Positions 22,116 through 36,225 of a stretch of DNA of 64,000 bases are shown here, in pieces (position 1 is the stretch's first letter; every line of letters starts with the position of its first letter). A model generated the notes under the pieces. That model did no database searches, was not told where the DNA came from, and worked only from the letters and a program-made list of their open reading frames with translations. The DNA comes from Gymnothorax reevesii. Its lineage: Eukaryota > Chordata > Actinopteri > Anguilliformes > Muraenidae. The stretch spans positions 39,573,430-39,637,429 of the forward strand of contig CM056588.1 in assembly GCA_029721435.1 (NCBI GenBank), written 5' to 3'. Both the position numbers and the translations under genes were made by a program.

Positions 22116-22873
22116 TTCAAGGATTTTTTTGTTCAATAAATACTCATAGTCATTTCAAAGAATAAATGGTTCGAAAAAATCCTTAATGTTAACCCCAGCT
22201 CTGTCGAGGTTTGTTTCAGCATCATCAGCTTTGACAGGCTGATTATTTTTCATAAGGTTGCGAACGAGATGGTGAAGTTTAAAAAACTGTTGGAAATCCG
22301 CTACTTACATTATGCTGTACCATCACCACAAATGAAAGAAACTCTGAAAAGGCTGAAAAGGGACCCATTCATATTCATGTGTTAAGTTTTGTTTTAACAA
22401 ATAAAATGTTTCAGTATCATGCTGGTCATGACAGCCTGAAGCACCTGTAAGTTCCCCAAATGCTACAGACCTGATTGAGCTCTTTGATGGAGTTCAAATA
22501 AATTGTTTGGCTAACGAACAGATGCCAATATAATTCCATTCATTCATGCCTTTTTTATTTCCCATAACTAGCCCCAGCTCTACAGAGCATGTACAGAGCA
22601 AGGGGAGCTACAGTTTGTGACCAAGCCGTGATGGACACTTATTACTCTCAACATCACTTCCTCTGCTGACACATCGATCAATCTGCCCTGGCTCCAAGAT
22701 TCAAGGCGGACTGACTGCAGACAGACAGCCCTGTACACAGGAACACCACAAATATCCTCCATTAACACCCACAGTCCATCCAACAGCTCCGTCAACATCC
22801 TGTACTGAGTCAATCAAAAACCCTGAAGCCAGGGATCCTGTTTTTAAAGACATGCAGAGGAGCAGCGAGTGTG

Positions 22874-22874
<1 letters not shown>
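22116..22874. other. Non-coding, no recognised element
   Basis: AT-rich, nothing recognised. Short frames over 22580-22813 show no known motif. Confidence 0.4.
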
Positions 22875-22916
<42 letters not shown>

Positions 22917-22920
22917 ACAC
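22875..22920. repeat. (TG)n(CG)n(CA)n palindromic microsatellite
   Basis: TG repeats pass into GCGCGCGCGC and then ACACACA, forming a self-complementary block (TGTGTGCGCGCGCGCACACA). It could form a cruciform or Z-DNA. Confidence 0.95.
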
Positions 22921-25900
22921 ATGTGTACGTGTGTGTGTGCACGTGTATGTTTGTGCTTTAGAACTGGGCCAAGTCTTTCCTGAAGGTAAAATCTGCAAGG
23001 CTGCTGATGCAGAAGAGATAGCATAACAAGCATTCACAGTATCATCGTTCCGGTTTGCGCTGATTCAAGATCACTCGGTGCAGACTTGTGAAATCAATTA
23101 CGCAAGTATTTCAACAAATGTCTGTCATTCTGACCTCTCAATAAACAATAGCCGCAAGCATCCCATTCAGCCGCAAACAAACGCCTCAGATGGCATCAGG
23201 CTCAAAAAAGGGAGGGAGTCGCTTTTTTTTTATAACTTTCACAAAAATAAAGTCCTTGCAGGAATATTCGACCTTTGAAGTGGTGTCTTACTCACTGTGC
23301 AGGGGAGTGGAGGATGTTGTTAAATATTAAACCTGCATTTTTAAAACATGGTAGATGATTTCCGAGAGGTGTTTAATTATGAGCCCCAGGTCGGCAGGAA
23401 CAGGAAGTCGAGGCAGAAAGCCCAGTGAGGCCATCGCTCGACTCCAGTAGTTTCGACACTCAGTCCTGGGTCCCCCTGTGCATTTTGGTTTTTGTTACAA
23501 CCACAACTGCAATTGTAACATTTTAACACGCGGTTGATTTTGTCTCATTCGGTGAATATCCTTTTTAGAGCAGTCACTTACTCTCTTAAAAAAGGCAAAA
23601 AAAAAAACACTTTTTTCAGCTCTTACCCAAAAAAAGTAGGTTTTTCTCAATCCATAAATATTTTTTGTCATTTTTATGTACCAAGTAATCAAACCTCAAA
23701 CCTCTAAAATATTCATACATCCTCATTTATGTCCCAATACTCAAAGAATGTATCCTCCCTCCTTCCAAACATTTCCTACCCGAATCTAACACTAAGGGGG
23801 GAGGGAGGAGAGAGGTGCAGGACAGCAGGAAGTGCCCCTACCATCCTGCAGCCTCATAGGGAGCTGCCACAGGCACAAGGGAAAAAGAAACTCCATTACC
23901 CATAATTCATAGCTCAAAAGGTACAGGAACCAACCCATAAAGAATAGTAGGGCCTAAACCCGAAAATATAGTTTGACCAACTCTGTTCGAGTCCACCTGA
24001 ACTGTAATTGGATAATAACTAATCACGTGACACACAGCACCATGTTGTTACCATAGATTTTCATACGGTCGATGGTTATTACCCTGCACACACACAGTGT
24101 CGCTAACATCCCCTGCAGAGCTGCTCCACAGCATAGGAGTGTAAAGCAAAATGTTATTTCAGCAGTCTTTTTATTGAACGCGGTGGAAGTGAGAAGCCAA
24201 GAAACCAGCATCAGGTGATCTCAGGACTCATATCAGGGCAGACCGAATCAGAGAATCCCAGACATAGGGAGGACCTAAACCATCAAGAGCTTTGAAGACA
24301 TGCAGCAGAACTTCATCCATCCTGCAAGCCTGAAGCCAATTTGGGGAAGCTAGGATTGGACTAGCTTCTACATAGAGGACTAGACTAGGTCTAGTGCACC
24401 CCTCAGTTTGGCACCATTTACATTTTACATTGGCGTGCAAATCGACCAGGGAAGGCAGCTAAATAATGCAAAGATTTCTTACTGATCCTCTGAGAAGAAC
24501 GTAGAGGCTAGTTTTTTTTTTTTGTTTTTTTTTTTAATTGAGATGACACATTCACCAGCATCAGGGCACAGAAATCTGTCGTCAACAAATGATCACGTAA
24601 CATACAAGGCACTCTAGACAAGAAAGACAACTAAATTGAAAATGAAAAATGGAAAAGTAGATAAAATTACAGAAAAAAAATACTCCGTAGTCTTCCAAGA
24701 TTGCTTTAGAGGGCATCATTTATTTTCAGTTGTTCTTAAGTACTGAGGAGACCTTGCATGTTTCACTTTCATAAGTGTGAAAGCATTGAGAGGATTGTCC
24801 AGAAGGTCCCTTCTGATAATAGCAAAAAGGGTTTCATTTTCCTCCATTTGGGAATTAGAAGCATCAGGTTCCTGAATATCAAGTCACTCTCAGTGTCCTT
24901 CATACCAAACTGAGAAGAGCAAGAAGCAGAGGAGCAAGTGGCAGAATTTTGGTTGACAGCCGTTCCTCAGCATTTCACAGACTACATAAAATGTACAAAA
25001 AGTATCAATTCAGTATTTTATTTATTAATAGGGAATAACATTAAATCTCAGTCATAGCAGTCAGGAAGTCAAAGTTTGCAGACACTGGCAAGAAAATGAC
25101 AGCTTTTTTGTATTTGATGAGTTTGTATTCAATGAGTAGCCTATTCACATACAGGCAAGTATCACAACCATAATCATTTTTGGTATAAATTGAACGCCAT
25201 ATTTGTACGTTGTGATCGGTCTCCTTGAGAAAGCACTGCCTGAAAAAAAAAAAAAAAAACATTAAGTGCCTATTAAAATAGGCTTACCTCATCCTTAATC
25301 ACTTATCAACACAACAATAAACATGAAACGCTATGGTCGTAGGTCCACAAAAACCAGTAGTTGTCCAGCGGTTGGGCAGTAGTCCAAGGCAGAATAATCC
25401 CCAAGGCACGGACAGATTATTTATGTCCAGTTTCATGCTTGTATCATAAAGGGCATGAATTCCTAATATAGGTGTGTATTGACACTCATCTACTACATTT
25501 GAGTAACAACATGGCACCGATCGAGTAGTCGGCCAAACTGTACATTTACTGCAGTGGTTGGGCCTTTCCTGGTAGGAATTTTAGAAAGAAGTAATTTCAG
25601 AAATGCAAACAGCACTTAAGCGCAAAACTTCAAACTCTAATTACAAAAAAAAAAAAAAAATTGATCTCTGAAGAAATTGATAGTTCCCATTCTCATAAGC
25701 GTTCACGCACTGAAATTAATTGCCCACTTGAGTTCTCATAAAAAATTCAAACAAATGAGCGAAGAATGGATCAGCAGCAGAAAATACTGCGAAATGTTGA
25801 ATTTTTTGATTGGTGCAGGGAGGCTGGTGTAAGAAGGCGAACACAAAGCCCTCCAGACTCCCGCAGGACAGATGTAAATGAACGTAGTTTTACAGCAGCG

Positions 25901-26715
25901 CGCTTCTTCAAACAATCAGACTATTGTTCTCACTCTGCGAGTATCCAGCAGCAACAGCAACAGCCCGTTGTCACGGCAGCGGTATTTGGGGAGGGGGATT
26001 GGCCCTGGAGAGTACAGCCGAAGGTCTTGGGCAGAGCCCAGGGGTGTAGCAGTGTAGAAAAGTGCCCCCTACTGACTAAAAAATATTCCTACAAGGAGGA
26101 CAGTCCTCAAGCCACAAAGACCTTTGAGCTCCACACGGTTGCCAGAGGAAATTCTGAGACAGTCACATTCGGTCTGTACAATATATGCACTTGCAATGTA
26201 TTTAATGAAACACTCCATGCAAGCCTTGTGAAGACAATGTTTAGAACTTTATGGACAAAGTGCCAATGAGCTTTTCAAGCCTTGGTCCATTGACTTCTAT
26301 TCATTGTCATCACAAGTTTAGCATGTAGCATGGAGAGTCCCTTTCAGTGTGAGAAGTAGAACTGCTAAAATTCTATCATAAACAAACATCAACCAAAAAT
26401 CAGAAGCCATGCAAGATGCTTACAGGAGAAAACTGCACCGAAATCACGTTTGATAAGCCGAATCCTCACATTCTAATGAATCATTACTCGCAACCCTCTC
26501 CTATCTACTCTGCTCGATGAGCAATCAAACAATTGATTCACTCAATTACAAAAAATCATTGGCGGACTGACCAACTGACATTTAGATAATTATATTTACT
26601 AAGTGAATGTGAAAAAAAATGAACATGTTGCATGCAATACTGAATGAATGAACACTGCATTAATGCAGCATTTTTCCTAGTTTTAACTCATGAGGGAAGC
26701 TTGCATTTATAAAAA
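22921..26715. other. Mostly featureless non-coding DNA
   Basis: A/T homopolymers occur at 24511-24535, 25242-25259 and about 25646-25661. A 167-codon plus-strand frame at 25766-26269 begins MDQQQKILRNVEFFDW and has a Gln run; it matches nothing I know and crosses sequence of varying composition. I see no supported gene. Confidence 0.4.
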
Positions 26716-26990
26716 CTAGAGCACTCGGCAACCGAGCACATGTATCCCCCGAAGGCCCCCCAGTTGGGCCCAGATGGTCCCAGAGTACCCAAAATCAATA
26801 GGTGTCGTGAACTTACCATAATACATGTCCCTGCAAAATTTGAAAAGAATCGGTGCACTTATGTGGGCAGTAGAGCGTTCACAAGAAAATCTCTGCGGAC
26901 GCGGAAGCGGATGCAGACGCGTGACGAGGCCAAATCCATAGTACCCTCTGACCTTCATTCGGGGGATACAATAATACAGTTGTTCCTAGT
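26716..26990 (+). repeat. Dispersed teleost repeat (ACTCGGnnnCCGAG head, GCGGACGCGGAAGCGG tail)
   Basis: It starts with a hairpin (CACTCGGCAACCGAGC at 26729) and contains CAGTTGGGCCCAGATGGTCC, AATTTGAAAAGAATCGGTGC and a GGACGCGGAAGCGGATGCAG tract, ending ACCTTCATTCGGGGGATACA. This is a highly repeated fish element; part of its layout recurs at 45090-45376. Class unknown, probably a retroposon 3' end. Confidence 0.65.
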
Positions 26991-29320
26991 GTCCATTACC
27001 TGGAGGTCATGAGGTCCGATATGCAACAGAAATTCACTCAGTGGGTAAAATAGAGTGAACCTTGACCTTGAGTTAAATGGTTTCAGTCAAGGGAGTGTTA
27101 ATTCTGAGTGCATCCAATACCAAGGAGTTTTTGGTAGTAATGTGTCAACTTTTTTTTCGTTCTTCATTTTAAAATATGTTTTACAGGGGACTAATGTCTA
27201 ACTTTTGATGCATAGTTTATAATTTTGCAGTGATTATTTCTTGAGTAATGGGCAAATAATGTGGCTCTGTGCATTTGTTACCCCCTGACCGAGCCAAATG
27301 AGCTTTCAAGGAGCCAGGGAACAGGAGTTCCCAAAAGAAAACTTCAGGAAGGAAAAGACAGTCCATCCAGTGCAGAAGTATTTCGCAAGATGCTTGGCAC
27401 ATAAATGATAAACCCTTGGATCCTCATGTCTTCATCGGCTACACCTGAAAAGACACTGATCCAAGCTAATGTTTGAAGGCCCAAGGACTTTCCAACTTCT
27501 CAGTGTGAGTTTCCTGATGTCTCTAATCAGGGTAGTGACACTGCAGGGACATACTGAGCCGCAACAGTCAGTGAAACTGCATTTCTAACCTGGGGGCTGC
27601 AGGTTTGAATCTCGAAAAGCAACAGACCGTCTCCACACAATTACACTATGTGGATGAATAAAATATCAATTTTTCCTCTGTATAAAAAAATATCCCTCAG
27701 GATAAACAGCAAAATTAAAAGTAAACTGCGAGGTAAACTGCAGCATTTAAGTCCCACTGAATAACAGAGCAAGCGCTAGTGAATAATTTAAAATAATGAA
27801 GCCTGCCTTGCTCTGTCGGTTCACCACCCTCCACTGCGGCTCCCGCTCCGCAGCTCATAAAATATTGAGCGGCCTCGGCGGTCGTGCTCTCAAACCAATC
27901 AGGGGGCTGGGACACAGTCCTGTAACGGACACTACTACCTGCCGCCATTCCAGCCGCGTTGTGGTCGCCACAATGGGAAACTTTCCAAACTGCCAACCCT
28001 TCCGCCTCCTGACAAATGGCCTACGGGCTTCCCTGTTCCTGCGTGAACAACAACCAGCAATATTTTACACTCATCAGATATGCTGCTCTTAGATAACCTA
28101 CAATTGCAGCCTTAATGAACTCACCAGATACTCCATTCAGTTCTTGTGTCATCTACAATCACAGGTACTATAACAGCATAACTATTCTAAAGTTGCATCA
28201 GATATAAAAATGCTAATTCATGAAAAAAAACAACTCAACTCCTACAATTGCACGCAGTGCCTTCCCACGTCTGTTAAAATATACAAATATATATGTCCCA
28301 ATAACAAAATTCACCCATTCAAGTTATTTAATTTCTGCAGAACAGATTTGTTTGGGGTTGTTTCAAGCCAATTCATATACTGCGCAGGGAGAGATATGCT
28401 TTTTGCAAATCAGATCAGCAGCACACTGACTCAGACACTTAAAATCTAATAAAATGCTTCAGTACTTTCTACACAACAGACACTGGGGAGGTTTAGTGCT
28501 CAGAGGAAAGCAGATGGAATCAGCGCAGACCGTTTCTCTGCTTCCACCGAACGGTGTGGTCATAAAATATTCAGGTTTGGGCAGCTTACGCGCTCCAGCA
28601 CTTTACACGGATTTATCACTGGACATTAAGGACTGTGTGGGGATAAAAAAAAGAGCCTTTTCCGGCACAGAGATAAAGAAAAAAAAAACTTCAGGGGAAA
28701 AGTTCAGGCCGCCCGTGCTCTGAGAGCGTGGAGGGGGGTCCTTTATGCGAGCGACACTCAGGACTCTGCGAGTAATCTTCATCAGCCAGGAAGGGTTAAT
28801 GGTTAAACAGCTGCTAAACACCTGAGAATCACATCCACTGCCTGACGCCAGCACCGACGATTTCATCATACGAACAATACAGACACACCTCCACAGAAAT
28901 GCCGCACGCAGTTTAATCTTTAACTCATACGAATTTTAACACAAAAAGTGCGCACAGCTCTTTGACTGAAGAGAAGCACGAAGGCAGCATTTCACACAGT
29001 TGGTTTAGCAGAGCAAGACCTTCTCTCCACTGTCCTTGTGTAAGCAAGCAGCACATCGAACTAACAAAGAGACAATGTCTCCTGCCGGTCAGCTGGACCA
29101 AAACAGGAGCAATTAACAGCAAATTATTTTATCTGTGGTGACAGTGAGGCTGCGCGGAGCGACACTGTTGTGTTACTGAGGAGGCCAATCCATTCACAGT
29201 GCTGCCCTCTCCCATGGTTATCAATAGCAGTGACACTGGGACCACAGTCCAAAGAGTCATTACCATTGACCTTTGCAGTCACCCCATTAAAAATGGCATC
29301 GGTCTGCTGAACTGCCTTAA
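26991..29320. other. Non-coding with one GC-rich patch and a possible SINE relic
   Basis: At 27590-27620, GGGGGCTGCAGGTTTGAATC looks like a box B of a tRNA-derived element, but no box A is convincing. Positions 27815-27990 are GC- and CpG-rich and contain an inverted CCAAT (CCAATCAGGG on plus at 27894); possibly regulatory. No exon is supported. Confidence 0.35.
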
Positions 29321-29705
29321 CTAGCACAGTACACAGTGTACAGTATATAGTACAGAGTACACAGTAAAGAACAGAGGACATGGGGCATGGTGGAGTACAC
29401 AGAGTGGAGCACACAGCACATAGTATAGAATATATAGCACAATACACATAGTACAAAGTGAACAGTACATAGTATAACAGAGTGCACAATGTGAAAAGCA
29501 GAGTACAGAGAACACAGCACAAAGCACACAGTATAATGGAACAAAGCACAGAGTACAAACTAGGGAGTACAGAGTGCACAGTGCACAGTACACAGCAAAG
29601 CACAGAGAACAAAGGAAAATACTACTGAACTACAGAGTACAGAGTGTATAGTGCACAGTACAGACTACAAAGCAGAGTAACCAGAACACAGTACAGAGTA
29701 AAGGT
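29321..29705. repeat. Degenerate AGTACAC/AGCACAG short tandem repeat
   Basis: About 385 bp built from irregular 6-8 bp words such as AGTACACAGT, AGCACATAGT and AGAGTACAGA. It creates Cys/Leu/Tyr-rich minus-strand frames of up to 162 codons that are not genes. Confidence 0.9.
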
Positions 29706-30569
29706 TGATATCAGCTCTGAGCAGGACCCAGAGAATAAAGGTCACCCACATAAAGGGGTGCCATTCAAATGCAAAGCGGGCATCGTCATGCCAACAGTCT
29801 GACATCGCATGACTGGGCGCAGAGTGCACAGCCAGGGTCGGGTAAACGGAAGGTCAGGATTTTTACACGCATTACTCAACACAACGACTCAACATAAACC
29901 TAACAATATGGAATAATGACCAAATCGCTAACTTTACTTGACAACCTGAAATCACTGAATTTCAGTGGCTGTCGCCAAAATTTTTTATAATTCTTAATTT
30001 TGTTTCAATTTAAACCCTGATGACAATTTACGCCAGAATATCGACCATTTTCATGGCATAAATATTCACCCCGGAAATTGACAGGTTGCTCAACAATCCC
30101 CAAAACTTTTTTAATAACGACATCTTGCAGTCAAATCATTTCAAAAGCTCCTAAATGTCATTTCCATCAAGTAGAAAAGGTATTCCATGCCTCTGTAAGT
30201 TCATGTCAAATATCATATATCATTCATTCACAAGTTACAGCGACTCAGCTGAATCTCAGAACAATTTTTTCATTTTAATCGTTTAACATTTTTACAACAT
30301 TTTCAGTTTTTAATATACAGTGTCATCCGACAACAGCCTTCATCCAGCTCATTTTTCTGTCAATTCCTTGCAAGTTCCAGATTGGTCAGTCCAGAAAATA
30401 ATATTCATGTAAAAATAAAAAAAGAAGAAAGAAAATAGAAAAAACACACAAATCAGGAGTACAACTATAATGCATTTTACAACTGCGGAGTGCTGGTGCT
30501 GACCCGCTCATGTTATGGATTTAAATGGGGAGAATGGCCTGTCAAGTCAGTGCTGTAGCAATGATGATC
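29706..30569. other. AT-rich non-coding
   Basis: Nothing recognised. Confidence 0.4.
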
Positions 30570-30905
30570 CATCCTTCCATTATCTAAACCGCTTCTTCCA
30601 TGCAAGGGTCACAGGACAGCTGGAGCCTATCCCAGCTGCCTATGGGCAAAAATCAGAGACACACCCTGAACAGCTGACCAATCCAATGCAAGGCGCATGG
30701 ACCATTTACTCACGCACTTACACCTGTAGAAAAGTTAGTCTCTCCAATAAGCCTGACGTGCATGTCTTTAGTCCGTGGGAGAAAACTGGAGTACCCGGAG
30801 GAAACCCAACGAACGTGCAAACTCCACACAGAAGGGCCCCAGGTCAGATTCAAACCCATGACCTTCTTGCTTTGAGGTGGCAGTGCTCCCCACTGCCATC
30901 CCCAT
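30570..30905 (-). mobile_element. LINE 3' end (L2-like), minus orientation
   Basis: On the plus strand it reads CCATCCTTCCATTATCTAAA, CAGCTGGAGCCTATCCCAGC, TGCATGTCTTTAGTCCGTGG and GAGTACCCGGAGGAAACCCA, ending CTTGCTTTGAGGTGGCAGTG. This is a very common fish repeat read in reverse. The terminal part is the reverse complement of the tail at 9590-9690. The 130-codon plus-strand frame across it is a by-product. Confidence 0.85.
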
Positions 30906-33900
30906 AAGATCATCATGAAATTACAATTAGCAGCATCTAGAAGGCAGTCTACAGAGGGTGATAGAGACAAAGAGAACTGTACCCTGCCAACAGGTCCAAA
31001 AAAATAAACTGGTGATTCTGTCTTCTAACGCCACAAAGTCTTCCTCAGCGCGATGCTGCAGTCACTCAGAGGTGAAATGTGATCAAATTCAGCTCACAAT
31101 CTGCTTCAAAGAATCAATTTTCTGATCCGACTGGGCTTCAGATCATGATGCAAGCAATGCGCACTTTTTGGAATTCTGTGGAGTGCATGTTCAAGTTGGC
31201 TAAAGATAAAAAAAAAAAGATTTTTGCAATTCCAGAGCATTCCGCAGTCACTTCATCAAAACCTGATAAATGACAGAATGACACAACAGAATACTGCATT
31301 TCAGCGCTGTGCAGGGGCTGCGTGTGCACTCTGTAGGGTATTTTAGAGACCACAGTCTCCGACAACAAGGAGAACCAAATCACATCCCGTATCACCCCAC
31401 CCCAATGGATGCTGGGCACTTATCTACGGCATAATGAGACGGGAGAAGCACCGACCGTGTCCAATCAGGACTGAAGATCTTCCAGCCGACCTCAATGTGT
31501 CCCACTGTGTATGATCTCTCATGCACTAAAGAGCCTGAGGAGGGAGGGAATGATTTTTTAATAAAGCGCTTGATTGCTTTACTTAAACCTGATCCCAATT
31601 TGAATGGCTCAGCCGCTGATAAGTGCAGGTCCCCGAGGACCCGTAATATCAATGCCGCTCCCTGTCGGGTCTGCAGCAAACACTGAGCCAGTGCCTGAAC
31701 ACATTTCACAGTCAATGCTTCAATCTAAAATCAACACAACAGCAGAGGAGGCCGCAGCCTTTACAAAGGCTTTCCAAAGTAAAACGATTAGATAAACAAG
31801 CAGCACTCCGCAAAACCACGAGAGGCAATCCTGAGGGTGTAAAGCAGGTATAAATTACAAGGCACTCGCCTCAAATATTAAGTCTTTAATACAGAGTTGT
31901 CATATTTAACATTTTATATACATGTTTCTGCCCAAAGGCCTTCATTGGGGAATTGACTGAAGAACATCAGCCCTTAGACTAAGAGAGAAAATTGAATGAA
32001 CGGAGTAGAGAGTCAATTATCCGTAACACCTTGTCATACATACATAGGATGTATAATCACCATCTATGTGAGCAATGATACAAAAAAGTAACTACAGCCA
32101 TACTTAATCCATTCAGGAGGTAGAAGCAACATCTCTGTGAACGCAAAGGGATTTTCCAGAGTAATGGGGAATGAGGAAGCAGTCAATGCAAAGGTTTACA
32201 CAAGTCACACTGCTTGGTTGTGCTGGTACTAACCGCTACTGAACATGGCCAACATTTTGCTGATGCGTAAATGCTACAAATGAGGCCTGACTTCCAGTCT
32301 AATGTTGCAGACAAACATAATTCAGACTCTTCTTCACTGAGGCCAGTGTGACCCCTTTCTCTGACCTTTATCTGTGATAATGACTCTGCAGCAGACAGTG
32401 GGAAAACTCCAGTCATCCCACTGCTCCTCTCTTCTGCAATATGGCAGGAGGTTCGGGTGATGGGTAACAGCCAACACAGCCATAGTACATTATTGTTTTC
32501 AATATTTTTACACTTCAAAATTGACACTCTGCAGAAGGTGGGTGGCGGTATCTGTTCCTTGATCTTACACCAACCACTGCTCTAAATCAAGCAATCATTA
32601 ACACGATCAGACACAACAGGAACGCATCAGAAACACACATTTTATGGGCCAATATGGCTGCAGGATTCTAAACTCTAAGTCCTGCCAAAATACTGTGGAG
32701 CCCAAACAAGGGGAAAAGCTTACAAACTTCACTTTAGGATGGATAAATAAAGCAAAAGGTCTCGGATGCCTACACATACACCAGTAGTGAAACAAGCATT
32801 TAAATGCTGGGTCTCAGCATAAACTCACCACTCATAAAATAAAATGACAGCATATTACAGCAGCTGTGTCCGGAGATTGCCTGGCACACAGCCCTTGATG
32901 AAAGCTTACATCTGAATAATGTGGAAGACTGCTGCCAAAAATCCACAATATATACACCCCAATTAGTAAACTATTCAGATTTCAAGCATCTAGGATCAGT
33001 TTTGTCTCCAACTCACATAGTGAAGGCGGCGGGGAAACTGGTCCAAGATCAGTCTGGCTTTTGAGGGTCTTTATGAGTACAGGCCATAATACTCAACAAA
33101 CCTGGCTTCACACCAGTTTCCTAGTCAAAAAATGATTACGCTCGCACACCCTGCAAGTTAAAATCCCCACTAATTCAACCCCGGAGAACACATCGATCAT
33201 AATTTGGCACCAGTCGCAACAGCGATACATGAAAGAAGCAGCCAGCTCTGCTCATTAGAGGATAAATATATTTCTGAACGAGTGCAGTCTCAAATAATTT
33301 TCAAATCATAAAATAATCCAGCAGAGAAGCACATCCTGGGTGCAGCTTCAAATCTGGCTCCGGTACACATCATCTTTGCAATGGAAAAAAGCCATTACCA
33401 AAGAGATGGACAAAAATGAAATGAAGAACACAGCAAAACTATTTAAAACAAAGATAAATATTATTTAGGTTACATGAATATACATATTAAAAATTCACTG
33501 GACTTATAAATCAGTCCCATTTGCATATAGCCATTAATATTCTACTTTCATAGACAGAGAACAGCACACATTCTGCCGCAGTTTGGGGTGCATTTTTAGT
33601 AGCAACACTCATCCAAATAAAGGAAACCATTTTAACAGCAGAGAAATCCTGTTGTCATTTAATTCCTTCATGACACAACTGTCCCGCCCAGTATTAAAGA
33701 AGACAGATCACAGACCAATAAGGGCTGAAGGAAAAAACCATTTCTCTCGCTTTAAATTTTTTGTTAATTAATCACATTTTCATGGGTATTGTTCACATAC
33801 AGATCAAGTAGAATTCCTTGGTCTCATGAAATACAAAACCTTTAATTCAGAGGATTTCACCAAACAGATTTTTGGCAGAACTTCTGTCCTTTCTACTGAG

Positions 33901-36225
33901 GCCAATGAAAGCCGCACCCTCCCCCCAAATCAATGATGTCACGTTTTTAGATTATTATGACTAAATTCCTGTTTCAGAGAATTGATTAAAAAAGCATGGC
34001 TTCTGAGAAGCGATTCTAAGAATTCACGTGATGGTTAGAAATCATTTGCCCTTCTCTATATTTTCATTCGAGACACAGATACATTCAAAACATGCGGCAG
34101 AGGCCTGGTGTCGATGCAGTCAGGATTCAGTCCCCCAGAATACACACATCAACTCAGCCTGTCAGCACAAGCCAAGCCCATTATAAACAACAGCAGCAAT
34201 CCCAGCTCAAAGCACAAGTCAGAAGTCAGGAAAGAAAACAAAGGACAGATTATACCAGCAACCAAGAAGTGTGCTGTGAGTCTGTACTTAAATGTTTTAG
34301 ACAACAGGAATGTTCATTTTTCTGAGGAGATAAAAACAATTTCAGAGAGAAAGACCAGTTTCGCAGTGCATTGTGGGGCCCTGTTTACGCGATTCAGAGA
34401 GTCTAACCCTCCTGAAGGAACTTCCAGAAGGATTTCAGGTCTTTTCACAGTCATTTAAGTAAATGCCTTAAATGCAGATAAGTACTGCACTAAAAGCAGT
34501 GAACAGCGTGTAAAATTTAAGATTCTCTGTCATGTTCTCCTCTTTAGCCGGCTGGCAAAAGCACGCATTAAGTCAATTAAAATAGGACTACACACAGCAG
34601 TCACTTCATTACTGCAGACTTCAAACGTGATGATGTCATAGTCATAAAGAGATGATGTCACGATTTTGCATCCGCCAGAGAAATTCTCCAGCCTCCACTG
34701 ACAGTCACTTCATTGGCAGCTCAATAGCCAATCACTGATCACACGTCGCCGCTCTCTACACCTAAGCTCGAAAAGACACTAATAAAAGGTGCAGAAGTTG
34801 CTGTTGCTTGATCACGACGAATGATACCAGGGTAAATCTCTGAGTTGCCGAGCTCAGCAAAGCCAGTGATTTTAACTGGCCTTTTTTATTTTTTGCATTA
34901 CTGATGCACTGCAGACAATTGGTCTGCATTCCTTTATTTAATAATTCCACAGATAAATCCATATCAAATCAGGAGTCCATCGAAAACTGGGTACCAGCAG
35001 ACTGCCAGCCGCCATTTTACTTCCTTGAGTGAGGAAAATTTTTATCTGCGTCATTATTTGTAGAAGAAGCCAGAATACCTGGGTTTGCAGACAGAAGGGA
35101 AACTGTAAAATCCCACAGGAGAGGCTAGGACAATTTCTCATTTCCTGTTCTCACTCTGCTGCAGTAAATATTATTTTTAGCAAACCACTTTCATCCTGTC
35201 GCACCACTAAGTACTATCTCAGCGAAACTGAAACAAACCAGAGAAAGTTCCAGTCACCTGTGCTATTGTCCAAGGATCTGGCCTAAAAATGTACTCATCT
35301 CAGGTCCCTCGGGATATTGGCTCAGGACCCATCGATTAGAACAAAAATTACATAGTTGGCCTGTTAGCATAATTGCCCGGCATATTTTTGCAAAATTGAG
35401 ATATCGGCTGCCTGTTCTTTTGATCTTTTTTTCCTCCAAACCTTGAAAAATTAGAATCCATTCTGCTCCATAATTTTTAAAAATTGAAAAAAAAAACTTA
35501 CAAAATGAGACAGGCAATTATGCTATGAGGCAAACGATAAAATTTATTGCATGCATCAATGATGAGCTGTCAGTCAAACAACAAATACAGGGATCCACAT
35601 CTGTACTACGAGCTCAAGACAGTTTTTTCCAAAAGAAAGGAAGCCAAACTGGCAAAATTTGCAGAAATTCAACTAGAAACAAATAATTGTAATATTTCTC
35701 ACCCTTAAATTGAACATGCTCAATAAGAACAACTGACAGAAATACCATAATAGAAAGAATGAGCACAATTGTGCCAACATGCTACCTGACTGTACATACT
35801 ACAGGATTTCATAGGACATACATTGAATAACTGTTGATAATAAAAATGGAATGAAATCATTTTAAAAATGATCAATTCGCAAAAAGCTGCCAAACTGGGA
35901 CGGAACATAAGTTGATATGAGCAATGTACACCTAACCGAGCTGTTCATAAATCAGAAGCGTGAGGAAGCGCCGCACGTCAGAACTCCAGCGAATACATTA
36001 TCAAGCAGTAAAGCCGCTAAACAGCCGGTCCGTTCAGGTTAACGTTTGTTTACAAACCAAGATAGAGTTACACGGTCTAGACTTTGGACTTGAGTTCTCA
36101 CGGAAGCAGTTCACTCAACAACCATAAAACACAGATAAATAGTACAGTTAAAGGGGAGAAAAATAATTGAGAATACCCAGCGGTGACATAGGTGACATTC
36201 TGAATTGACGTTAAGGCTATGTTTA
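30906..36225. other. Long non-coding stretch, no recognised gene
   Basis: AT-rich sequence with scattered short frames, none with a conserved domain or supported splice sites. I searched it on the minus strand for the expected next plekha7 exon (end of WW2, HPVTGQ-like motif) and did not find it. Confidence 0.45.

Noticed and set aside
25766..26269. 167-codon plus-strand frame with ATG start and Gln run
   Set aside because: No domain recognised, composition changes along the frame, no splice or promoter support; a chance frame is the simplest reading, though a peptide search would settle it.
27590..27660. Second SINE candidate (GGTTTGAATC box B)
   Set aside because: No convincing box A at the right distance and no recognisable SINE tail.
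29124..29612. 162-codon Cys/Leu-rich minus-strand frame
   Set aside because: It comes from the AGTACAC/AGCACAG short repeat; three overlapping frames show the same composition.
32183..32527. Possible plekha7 exon 4 after an acceptor-like CAG at about 32217
   Set aside because: The frame reads TTKQCDLCKPLH and lacks the WW2 closing motif (HPVTGQ-like).
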